Assembly (NCBI RefSeq): GCF_003003775.1
Contig: NZ_PVWJ01000002.1
Location: 1 to 64,000 of the forward strand
DNA length: 64,000 nucleotides
Reading direction: 5' to 3'
Source: Merismopedia glauca CCAP 1448/3
GTDB taxonomy: Bacteria > Cyanobacteriota > Cyanobacteriia > Cyanobacteriales > CCAP-1448
Below the pieces are notes generated by a model. That model was not told where the DNA came from. It did not search any database and was given only the letters and a program-made list of their open reading frames with translations. Below, in pieces: positions 28,229 through 36,248 of the stretch; position 1 is the stretch's first letter; every line of letters begins with the position of its first letter. A program made the translations under genes and the position numbers.

Positions 28229-28707
28229 CTAGTTTCGACTGCTCCGCCTAATAATACTTCAACGGTAGTGGTTGTTTCTGTTTGGGAATCTTTGATCGAT
28301 AGTATAGTATTTTGTTGAGAAATTCCTTTACTGTCGTAGCAAACTTGCCAATTAGCGAAGTTATTAACGGCTTGTCCATTAACTGTAATCGGTAAAAGGA
28401 TGGTAGTATTTTTCGGTAGTTGAACATCAAAGTCAGAATCTATATTCCAATCAGCAACATCGGCTTCACAAGTTTTTGCATATTCTACTTTAACCAAATT
28501 TTCAGAGATTCCTTTAACCCGATAAGCAGAGGTTTTAGACATAGCTTTGGCTCTAGCTAATTTAAAATTACCTGCTATTTGTCTGGTAGCATTTTCTCCA
28601 GCTTTATTAGCCCAAAGTACGCTAGGCATGGCTAAAGCTGCTAGAATACCCATGATAGCTACAACTGCTAAAAGTTCTGTTAAAGTAAATCCTTGAGAGT
28701 TTTTCAT
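28225..28707 (-). CDS. GspH/FimT-like pseudopilin
   Basis: A 160-residue pseudopilin, first gene of the four-gene operon. The leader MKNSQG is cleaved before FTLTELLAVVAIMGILAALA (Glu at +5), followed by the GspH/FimT segment RQIAGNFKLARAKAMSKTSAYRV. The minor-pilin set GspH-, PilV-, PilW- and PilX-like in this order is that of a pilus tip complex. Confidence 0.85.
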   Translation of the reverse strand: MKNSQGFTLTELLAVVAIMGILAALAMPSVLWANKAGENATRQIAGNFKLARAKAMSKTSAYRVKGISENLVKVEYAKTCEADVADWNIDSDFDVQLPKNTTILLPITVNGQAVNNFANWQVCYDSKGISQQNTILSIKDSQTETTTTVEVLLGGAVETR

Positions 28708-29050
28708 GATTAATTCTGGCTAGTTCTACCAAACAGTTGACTGAGAGTTATTCAGATTTAGAAACTAGATTTTAACTAGTATTTTACGTAATTATACTGA
28801 TACCTATATTTTACATATGAAAAATTTAGTTTAGGTTAAATTAGAATATATTCATAGCTTTTTTATGAATTTAGGTGGAGTTCATCCATGATTTAGTTCT
28901 GATTTGTGACTGGAGGAAAGGTGTTGGGTTTCCTATTGTCAACGTAACATAAGGCGATCGCTTTTATTCTCCCACATCACAATCACAATACAGCTAAAAA
29001 ATCTGTATTCATTTAAGTAAAAAAAATTGGTTAAATTTTAGTAATTGCTA
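28708..29050. promoter_or_regulatory. Upstream region of the pseudopilin operon
   Basis: About 340 AT-rich bases between the operon and the ferredoxin gene's end. No gene is seen. A GTGTTGGGTTTCCTATTGTCAAC-type sequence near 28921 matches, in inverse orientation, a sequence near 30838. The operon promoter must lie here but no boxes stand out. Confidence 0.4.
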
Positions 29051-29290
29051 TTACCAAGCTGGATCGATGTAGAGGTTAATGGTAATATGCGATCGCCCTG
29101 AAGGCACTCCACTAATGCAAGCACAAATACTTTCCCCGTCTTCTAATTCTACTTCGCAAGCGTGACAAGAACCCATTAAACAACCAGTCGCAATAAACAC
29201 ACCCGCGCGTTTTGCTACTTCTAATACAGGTTCTCCAGCTTGAGCCGTTACGGTAATATCATCTGGTAGAAATTGAACTTGGATGGTCAT
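29051..29290 (-). CDS. Small [2Fe-2S] ferredoxin
   Basis: A 79-residue plant-type ferredoxin-like protein. The cluster cysteines are Cys37, Cys42, Cys45 (CLMGSCHAC) and one of Cys56/Cys58 (ICACIS), so the CX4CX2C spacing is intact. It is shorter than photosynthetic PetF (about 97 residues) and diverges at the C-terminus, so a specialised electron donor is likely. It lies 44 bases after cobQ on the same strand, separated by GGAAGAG-type heptamers. Confidence 0.85.
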   Translation of the reverse strand: MTIQVQFLPDDITVTAQAGEPVLEVAKRAGVFIATGCLMGSCHACEVELEDGESICACISGVPSGRSHITINLYIDPAW

Positions 29291-29333
29291 GGGGAAGAAG
29301 GAAGAAGGAAGAGGGAAGAGGGAAGAAGGAAGA
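29288..29333. repeat. GGAAGAA/GGAAGAG heptamer-like repeat
   Basis: GAAGGAAGAAGGAAGAGGG-type purine run between cobQ and the ferredoxin gene. A shorter version occurs at the rpoC1-rpoC2 junction (41720-41745). Confidence 0.8.
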
Positions 29334-29334
29334 G

Positions 29335-30801
29335 TTAAGTTAATAAATGTGTTAAGTCTAGGTGAGAGGTAACAAAATCAGCGATAAAATCGAGCATTTC
29401 TTCTCTTTGTTCTTGGTAATTAGGAACTGCGATCATAAGCGGTGGAAGTTGACGTTTGGCGCGGATGGAATTGAGCCAAGAACGTCGCCAAGCTCCGTTA
29501 TCAAAAATACCATGTAGATAAGTTCCCCAAACCGATGAACTAGGATCTACTATGCCTAAATTTGGCTCATTAAATAATGAAATATAACTGCAATTTTCTG
29601 AAATTACCGTTTTGCCTTGATGAATTTCGTAACCAGTGATGGGTGTTTCCAAACTAGGATAAGTAGCAGTTACAACCCGTTGGCGAGTCACTTTTTCACT
29701 AGATATTCTTGTACTTAATGGTAACAAACCCAAGCCGGAAACTGTAGCTGGTTCCCCTTCAATTCCTTCAACATCGCTGACGCTTTCTCCTAACATCTGA
29801 AAACCACCACAAATTCCCAATAATGTGCCCCCAGATTTGATAAATTCAGGAATTTCTTGAGTAATCCCACTTTGCTGTAAATAGAGCAAGTCTGGGATAG
29901 TTGTTTTAGAACCTGGGATGATTAAGGCATCAACACCAGCTAGAGATTCATTTGGTTTGATATATTTGAGATTAACCGTTGGTTCAGCTTCTAAAGCGTC
30001 AAAATCGGTAAAATTAGCAATCCGAGGTAAATGCAGTACGCCGATAGTAAGTTCGGCTCCCGTTTTGCGAGAACGACGATCTAATAAATCTAAAGAGTCT
30101 TCCGCCGGAAAGAGGCGATTTATCCAAGGAATGACCCCAGCTACCGGAATTTTAGTGTAATCTTCCAGCCAAGTCACCCCAGAATCTAAGAGCGATCGCT
30201 GTCCTCTAAACTTATTAATAGCCACAGCTTTGATTAACTGGCGTTCCTCTGGTTCCAATAAGGCTAAAGTGCCTACAACGTGGGCAAAAGCCCCACCACG
30301 GTCGATATCTACTACCAGGAGGGTTGGAGCATTTAAATACTTTGCCACCCGCATATTGGTCAAATCGCGGTGCTTCAGATTGATTTCAGCAGGACTACCA
30401 GCCCCTTCGCAAACGATAAAATCAAAGTGGTTAGTGAGATAATCTAGAGACTCGCAAATTGCTTGCCAACCGCGATCAAAATAATCTTTATAATAGTCTG
30501 CGGCATTGACTTTACCCACCGCCTGACCTTGAATAATCACTTGAGAGGTCATATCTCCCATTGGTTTGAGGAGAATTGGGTTCATTTCCACCCTAGGAGT
30601 AGTTTTTGCTGCCCAAGCTTGCACCGCTTGAGCATGACCCATTTCCTTTCCTTCTGCGGTAACATAGGCATTGAGTGCCATGTTTTGCCCCTTAAAAGGC
30701 GTGACACGGTATCCTTGACGGGACAAGATCCGACAAATAGCCGCGCACAGCAGAGATTTTCCAGCATGGGATGTGGTTCCCACCACCATAAGCGATCGCA
30801 T
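29335..30801 (-). CDS. cobQ: Cobyric acid synthase
   Basis: A 488-residue amidotransferase of cobalamin synthesis (CobQ/CbiP) that amidates four side chains of adenosylcobyrinic acid diamide. The N-terminal ATPase domain has VVGTTSHAGKS and FKGQNMALNA; the C-terminal glutamine amidotransferase domain has LGICGGFQMLGE with the catalytic Cys and YEIHQGKT. I start at ATG 30799-30801 (MRSLMVVG); the frame is open 33 codons further but that segment is repeat-rich and lacks family similarity. Confidence 0.93.
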   Translation of the reverse strand: MRSLMVVGTTSHAGKSLLCAAICRILSRQGYRVTPFKGQNMALNAYVTAEGKEMGHAQAVQAWAAKTTPRVEMNPILLKPMGDMTSQVIIQGQAVGKVNAADYYKDYFDRGWQAICESLDYLTNHFDFIVCEGAGSPAEINLKHRDLTNMRVAKYLNAPTLLVVDIDRGGAFAHVVGTLALLEPEERQLIKAVAINKFRGQRSLLDSGVTWLEDYTKIPVAGVIPWINRLFPAEDSLDLLDRRSRKTGAELTIGVLHLPRIANFTDFDALEAEPTVNLKYIKPNESLAGVDALIIPGSKTTIPDLLYLQQSGITQEIPEFIKSGGTLLGICGGFQMLGESVSDVEGIEGEPATVSGLGLLPLSTRISSEKVTRQRVVTATYPSLETPITGYEIHQGKTVISENCSYISLFNEPNLGIVDPSSSVWGTYLHGIFDNGAWRRSWLNSIRAKRQLPPLMIAVPNYQEQREEMLDFIADFVTSHLDLTHLLT

Positions 30802-30890
30802 AATCTTTTTAAGTAATAAGTAATAAGTGAACTGTAGGTTGGGTTGACGATAGGAAACCCAACACTTTAGCATTCTCATTGATGTCGAAA

Positions 30891-31289
30891 TCACATCCAA
30901 ATTCTGAACCAGCGAGTCATAAAATCAGAAATACGTTCTCTAATTGCAGGATTGACTAATATCTGAGATTTAGACTCACGCTCAAAAACTAATTCTCGCC
31001 CTAGCGGAGTGAGACGAAAACTATCTGTGATTCCCTGTCCATCTACCTCCCGACGCAAGATTCCGACTTGAATCAGCCACATCAGGGAATTTTCGACCCT
31101 TAATTCGGTTATGGGATGGGTAGTGTAGTTATTTTTCACCCCTAACTCATCAGCGATAGTTTGTAGAGGTACACTATGCGATCGCATAGCGATAAATAAA
31201 TCTAAACAGAATGGACTACAATTTAGCGCTCTTTTGGCTCTTTTAATGGTACTAGATCGGTATTTAATCGGTTCTTGGTTTGAACTCAT
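30891..31289 (-). CDS. Conserved cyanobacterial protein, Npun_F0494-like
   Basis: A 132-residue protein without catalytic motifs. Residues 20-55 (RALNCSPFCLDLFIAMRSHSVPLQTIADELGV) and the later LMWLIQVGILRREVDGQGITDSFRLTPLG look like a winged-helix fold, so DNA binding is possible. I recall a small cyanobacterial family named Npun_F0494 with this opening; the name is from memory. Located 89 bases before cobQ on the same strand. Confidence 0.6.
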   Translation of the reverse strand: MSSNQEPIKYRSSTIKRAKRALNCSPFCLDLFIAMRSHSVPLQTIADELGVKNNYTTHPITELRVENSLMWLIQVGILRREVDGQGITDSFRLTPLGRELVFERESKSQILVNPAIRERISDFMTRWFRIWM

Positions 31290-31373
31290 CTTTTAGGTAG
31301 AGGTGACAAAAACGTAGAGTAATGTAAAATTTTGGGGTTGAAGTTCATTATAAGCAACCCAAGGCAAGGATTT

Positions 31374-31814
31374 ATGGCTCTAGCAGTAGGTAGCAAGGCT
31401 CCAGATTTTACTACCAAAGACACTAACGGAAATACCGTCTCTTTGTCTGATTTTGCTGGTAAAACCGTGATTATGTACTTCTACCCAAAAGATGATACAC
31501 CAGGTTGCACCAAGCAAGCCTGTAGCTTTAGAGACTCTTACGATCGATATCTTGAAAAAGGGATAACGGTTTTAGGTGTGAGTAAAGATGATGAAGTTGC
31601 TCACCAAAAGTTTACCGAAAAATTCAATCTACCTTTTCCGTTACTAGCAGATGTAGATGGTTCAATTATCAAAGCCTATGATGTAGAAGGTAATAGTGGT
31701 TACGCCCAGCGAGTCACCTATACCATCGATGCTTCAGGAACTATTACTAACGTTGATAGTAGCGTGAAAACTGAAACCCACGCTCAAGATGTTTTAGCTT
31801 CCTTAGCTTCCTAA
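31374..31814 (+). CDS. Peroxiredoxin Q (BCP type)
   Basis: A 146-residue thiol peroxidase that reduces H2O2 and alkyl peroxides. The peroxidatic Cys45 and resolving Cys50 stand in DDTPGCTKQAC, the CX4C spacing of PrxQ. The start is ATG 31374 (MALAVGSKAPDF) with AAGGCAAGGA before it; the longer frame from 31332 adds 14 unconserved residues. Single gene. Confidence 0.93.
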   Translation: MALAVGSKAPDFTTKDTNGNTVSLSDFAGKTVIMYFYPKDDTPGCTKQACSFRDSYDRYLEKGITVLGVSKDDEVAHQKFTEKFNLPFPLLADVDGSIIKAYDVEGNSGYAQRVTYTIDASGTITNVDSSVKTETHAQDVLASLAS

Positions 31815-31970
31815 GTAGCTCTAGAATCGTTAACGTAAGACTTATGTGGGATAGCCCTCTGTGCTGTCCCTCATCATATTAACCAAAGTTGCTAGTGATA
31901 AATTGGATGTACTCTTGAAGGATTGGGGATTAGGGATTGGGGACACGGGGACAGGGGGAAGAAAATTTAA

Positions 31971-32051
31971 TCAACAATCAACAATCAACAATCAACAATC
32001 AACAATCAACAATCAACAATCAACAATCAACAATCAACAATCAACAATCAA
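31971..32051 (+). repeat. TCAACAA heptamer array
   Basis: Eleven full copies plus a partial copy of TCAACAA with no mismatch. It is preceded by GGGATTGGGGACACGGGGACAGGGG short repeats. The frame running through it (31861-32088) is not a gene. Confidence 0.97.
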
Positions 32052-32084
32052 GTCAAAAATAGTAACTAGCAACTTACGTTATTA

Positions 32085-32441
32085 TTAATTTCCAGATGTT
32101 TGAGTCGGAATAGCTGGTTTTCCCAGTCTTTCTCGCTGTTGACGCAAAAAATCTTCAGTCCCTTTATCCCAGTCTTGACGCTGTTCCTCAATTAACTCGC
32201 TGGAGTTACGCAATGTTCCCATTTGAGCATTACGCATCAAGTTAAAGATATTAAAATCACCGCTATTGTTACCACCAAAATAGGGATCTTTTTCAGCGTT
32301 ATTTTCAAATTGACCTGGCTTTAACTGGGAATCTACTTGAGCCAAACTAGGAAGAGAACTAGATAATAAGCCTAGAGCAAAAGTTATAGACAAACTACTG
32401 CCACTTAAGCCCAAAATCAATTCTTTAAGCTGCTTTTTCAT
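32085..32441 (-). CDS. Small secreted protein of unknown function
   Basis: A 118-residue protein with an N-terminal signal peptide (basic MKKQLK, hydrophobic SLSITFALGLLSSSLPSLA, cleavage near 35), then a polar, Asn/Gln-rich mature part including NIFNLMRNAQMGTLR and DWDKGTEDFLRQQRERLG. No domain recognised; likely periplasmic or outer-membrane associated. Confidence 0.7.
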   Translation of the reverse strand: MKKQLKELILGLSGSSLSITFALGLLSSSLPSLAQVDSQLKPGQFENNAEKDPYFGGNNSGDFNIFNLMRNAQMGTLRNSSELIEEQRQDWDKGTEDFLRQQRERLGKPAIPTQTSGN

Positions 32442-32545
32442 GTTCCGATATACTTAAGTTACAAATATTTATTTTGAGATCTTAGCGAATTTGGACGTAA
32501 CTGAGATCGAAATAGTTCCTCACCAACAACGACTGTCAGCCAATT

Positions 32546-32971
32546 TTATTGGGGATTAACCACCAAAACCGAACAAGGCGCATCAGCTACCACCTCACTA
32601 CTAACCGAACCTTCTAAAATCCGCCGCATTCCCTTCAAACCTCGACAACCAATCACGATCAGATCGCACTCATAAATGTGAGATAAACGAATAATTTCCT
32701 CCGCAGGATCTCCTGTGACGATTTCCAATTCACTGGTACAAGGGAGTTCTTGTTGATATTTTTGTAAGAGTTTTTCTATATGTCGATAGGGAATTTCTTC
32801 TGCATAAGTCTGGGGTAAATCTGCGGCTAATTCTAGGTCGTTACCCGTATCAGGCAAGACATGAGAAAGTATTATTTTAGCTGTGGGAGCTAAATGAATT
32901 TGCTCCAAAGCACCCATAATTTTATGGGAAACTTCTGACTCATCTAGAGCAACTAAGATCGTTTTAAACAC
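32546..32971 (-). CDS. Universal stress protein (UspA family)
   Basis: A 141-residue single Usp domain: ILVALDESEVSHKI at the N-terminus and the ATP-binding loop GCRGLKGMRRILEGSVSSEVV near the C-terminus (G-2x-G-9x-G-S pattern), so an ATP-binding subtype. Ends CSVLVVNPQ. Role in stress signalling is inferred only from family. Lies 99 bases before the end of hisD on the same strand. Confidence 0.9.
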   Translation of the reverse strand: MFKTILVALDESEVSHKIMGALEQIHLAPTAKIILSHVLPDTGNDLELAADLPQTYAEEIPYRHIEKLLQKYQQELPCTSELEIVTGDPAEEIIRLSHIYECDLIVIGCRGLKGMRRILEGSVSSEVVADAPCSVLVVNPQ

Positions 32972-33070
32972 CAGCCCTCCTTGGTTTGATTAGTAAAACC
33001 GGCTTTCAAAATTATCTCTCCCTCAAGTGATTTTTTGATGAATCAGAAGGAAAATTCCTGTTAATCTTAA

Positions 33071-34378
33071 CTAGTCGATAGATTCAGGTTGAGTGCGGAA
33101 TTTAACCGAATCTCCATGAGAAGGTAAACCTTCTGCTTGAGTCAAAATATTTATGGCTCCCGCGACTTTTTGCAAAGCTTCAGGAGAATATTCAATTAGG
33201 CTGGAATGTTTCATAAATGTTTCCACACCCAACGCTGAAGCGTACCGCGCCGCACCAGAAGTTGGTAAGGTATGGTTAGGTCCAGCTAGATAATCTCCCA
33301 CGGCTTCTGGAGTCGATTTGCCCAAAAATATCGCTCCTGCATGGCGAATATGTTCTAGGAACTCCCACGGTTCTCTGATCTCCAATTCCAGGTGTTCGGG
33401 AGCAAACTCATTGGATAGTTGAGCGGCGGTGACTAGAGTATCTACTACAATGATTAAGCCGTAGTTAGCTATAGCCTTTTCAGTGAGAAGCTTGCGAGTG
33501 TGATAGCGTAATTGTCTTTCTACCTCCGTTTGCACTCTGTCTGCTAAAGATTCATCATCGGTGATTAAAATTGCTGCTGCCATTGGATCGTGTTCCGCTT
33601 GAGCTAACATATCAGCAGCAACGTGGACAGGATTAGCACTGCGATCGGCAATAATCAACACTTCTGAAGGTCCGGCTAGGGAATCTATCCCTACTGTTCC
33701 ATAGACTAATTTCTTAGCCAGAGTTACATAGATATTACCAGGCCCGCTAATTACATCCACTTTAGGAATCGTTTCTGTACCAAAGGCTAGAGCCGCTATA
33801 GCTTGCGCGCCTCCTACTCGGTAAATTTCCTCTACACCAGCCTCTTGAGCGGCTACCAGTACTGCCGGATTAATGGTTTTATCCTGACCTGGTGGTGTTA
33901 CCATTACTATTCGCTCCACCCCTGCAACTTTGGCTGGAATAGCATTCATCAAAACGGTACTAGGATAACAAGCTCTTCCCCCAGGTACGTATAACCCAGC
34001 TTTGTCTACTGGAGTATATTTTTTCCCCAAGACGATGTTATCTTGACCAAAATTGACCCAAGATTTGGGAACTCTCTGCTGATGAAAAGCTTCTATGTTC
34101 CGCTTGGCTAAGCCTATAGCATCTAGTAGTTCTTTAGATATTTGCTGATAAGCAGCATCTAATTCTGACCCGCTAACGCGCAACTCTTCCCCATTGAGTT
34201 GTTGTCCGTCAAATTCGGCTGTGTAATGTAGCAGAGCCTTGTCACCTTGGCGTTTGACTGTCGCTAGAATTTCGCGGACAGTCGCCTCTTTATGGACGAT
34301 TTGTTCGTCGCTTGTGCGATCGCAGATTCTTTTGATTTCGGCTTGGGCTTCAGCCTGCTGAGTGATAATGCGCAGCAT
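33071..34378 (-). CDS. hisD: Histidinol dehydrogenase
   Basis: A 435-residue enzyme catalysing the last two oxidations from L-histidinol to histidine with NAD+. Landmarks are YVPGGRACYPSTVLMN, SGPGNIYVTLAKK, GPSEVLIIAD, DMLAQAEHDP with the zinc-site residues, and GPNHTLPTSGAARY with the catalytic region. Length is normal. Divergent from rpsT. The other histidine gene in the window is hisIE, 26 kb away, so there is no his operon. Confidence 0.96.
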   Translation of the reverse strand: MLRIITQQAEAQAEIKRICDRTSDEQIVHKEATVREILATVKRQGDKALLHYTAEFDGQQLNGEELRVSGSELDAAYQQISKELLDAIGLAKRNIEAFHQQRVPKSWVNFGQDNIVLGKKYTPVDKAGLYVPGGRACYPSTVLMNAIPAKVAGVERIVMVTPPGQDKTINPAVLVAAQEAGVEEIYRVGGAQAIAALAFGTETIPKVDVISGPGNIYVTLAKKLVYGTVGIDSLAGPSEVLIIADRSANPVHVAADMLAQAEHDPMAAAILITDDESLADRVQTEVERQLRYHTRKLLTEKAIANYGLIIVVDTLVTAAQLSNEFAPEHLELEIREPWEFLEHIRHAGAIFLGKSTPEAVGDYLAGPNHTLPTSGAARYASALGVETFMKHSSLIEYSPEALQKVAGAINILTQAEGLPSHGDSVKFRTQPESID

Positions 34379-34573
34379 GGAGTCAGAATGCCTATCTTCT
34401 AGAAAAGCCGCTCAAGATTTGACTTGAGCAAGATTTGCTCTAGCTCGATCTTGTGGCGTGCTGGGACTTCTCTAGCTTAACGTGAATTTTTCTACAGCAG
34501 CTAGTACATTATGTCAGAAATAAATGTTATATTAGTCTGTCTGGTATCTTTTACATTTATTTCTCAACCATAG

Positions 34574-34891
<318 letters not shown>

Positions 34892-35007
34892 GTGCTAGCA
34901 ATTCTACTTTTAACCCTAAATATCAGGTTTAGTAGCTAACATGGAAACTGTTAGATTTACCAAACCTGTTTCTCTGTCAGATAGATCTGGGCGATCGCTA
35001 GTAAATC

Positions 35008-35832
35008 ATGACTATCCAACTAATTGATACTCACGTACATCTAAATTTCGATGTCTTTAGCTCAGAGTTGGAAGAGGTTAGAAGCAGATGGCAAGCAGCA
35101 GGAGTGACTCAAGTAGTTCACTCTTGTGTCGAACCAGGAGAGTTTTCTAGTCTTCAAGCGATCGCCGATCGTTTTCCAGAAGTTAGTCTCTCCATTGGTT
35201 TGCATCCTTTAGATGCTCATAAGTGGAATCAGACCACAGCCGAAGAAATTTGGCAAGGAGCTTCTTCAGATTCTAGGGTAGTTGCCATTGGGGAAATGGG
35301 ACTGGATTTTTACAAAGCAGACAACATTCAACATCAACAAGAAGTCTTCTTGACTCAGTTGGAAATTGCTTGTCAGTTAGATTTACCAGTTATTATCCAC
35401 TGTCGAGATGCTGCTAGCGCTTTGCGCCAAGCTTGTCAAAGCCTATCTTCTAAATACCATCTCAAAGGGGTGATGCATTGTTGGTCAGGAACTCCAGAAG
35501 AAACTCGTTGGTTTTTAGATTTGGGATTTTATCTTAGTTTCAGTGGGATAGTCACCTTTAAAAACGCTCACCAGGTTCAAGAATCGGCTCTAGTCGTGCC
35601 TAGCGATCGCTTACTTGTCGAGACTGATTGCCCATTTCTAGCTCCTCTACCCTATCGGGGAAAACGCAACGAACCAGCATATGTATATTATGTCGCCCAA
35701 CACCTAGCCGAACTAAGAAAAACCCCGTTGCCCAAACTGGCTAGAGAAACTACCGAAAATGCACGTCAACTTTTTGCTTTAAGCTTACCGGAAAATGCAA
35801 CCAAGGAACTTGTGAAAACTTTGCCAGACTAA
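35008..35832 (+). CDS. tatD: TatD family deoxyribonuclease
   Basis: A 274-residue metal-dependent hydrolase of the TatD family (3'-5' DNase). Metal ligands: [10 protein letters not shown] (His8, His10), GEMGLDF (Glu), IIHCRDA, MHCWSGT and ETDCPFLAP. The position between rpsT and rpoB is conserved in cyanobacteria. 116 bases after rpsT; likely co-transcribed with it. Confidence 0.93.
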   Translation: MTIQLIDTHVHLNFDVFSSELEEVRSRWQAAGVTQVVHSCVEPGEFSSLQAIADRFPEVSLSIGLHPLDAHKWNQTTAEEIWQGASSDSRVVAIGEMGLDFYKADNIQHQQEVFLTQLEIACQLDLPVIIHCRDAASALRQACQSLSSKYHLKGVMHCWSGTPEETRWFLDLGFYLSFSGIVTFKNAHQVQESALVVPSDRLLVETDCPFLAPLPYRGKRNEPAYVYYVAQHLAELRKTPLPKLARETTENARQLFALSLPENATKELVKTLPD

Positions 35833-36248
35833 AATACTTAGGATTTATTCGCTCCCGAACCTCCGTGAGATTCCACAATTTAGTCAATAGCCTCAAAGGT
35901 AGTATAAACATAAATGAGTTATACTAGCAATGCTCTAAGCCAAAAAATTCGGCGATGTACCTCCGGTACACTATCGCGATCGTCAACTTATACAGTCTTG
36001 CTTACCTTGTTAAAAGTTGCAGTTAGCAAAATCCCCTGGCTCGACCAAATCCAGTCGCCGCCTGACCCAATAGCCGTTGCCTACCTTAAATTTACTACAT
36101 TAATCAAACTGCCAAAAGCTATACCCACTTGACTTTCAGTAGTTGTTTTCGCACTGATAAAACAACTACTCACCTTTCGATTGGCTAAATTCCTCTCTAG
36201 ATTGCCATAGAGGATGCCTCTGACTCAAAAACGTGCCCGAGGAGATGC
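35833..36248 (+). promoter_or_regulatory. Leader of the rpoB-rpoC1-rpoC2 operon
   Basis: About 415 bases. GTACCTCCGGTAC at about 35956 is a short inverted repeat next to a CGCGATCG site. GAGGAG just before the rpoB ATG is the ribosome site. A 72-codon frame (35914-36132) lacks family features and I treat it as non-coding. The operon promoter presumably lies here. Confidence 0.5.

Noticed and set aside
30802-30900. N-terminal extension of cobQ by 33 residues
   Set aside because: The extra segment covers repeats and a neighbouring gene's end; the conserved domain starts right after ATG 30801.
31971-32051. Repeat array considered as a CRISPR
   Set aside because: Units are seven bases with no spacers, and no cas genes are near.
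31861-32088. A 75-codon frame across the heptamer array
   Set aside because: It is produced by a period-7 repeat and lacks a ribosome site and any protein-like composition.
35914-36132. Possible 72-residue gene between tatD and rpoB
   Set aside because: No recognisable domain, it lies in the leader of the RNA polymerase operon and includes a palindrome; more likely non-coding.
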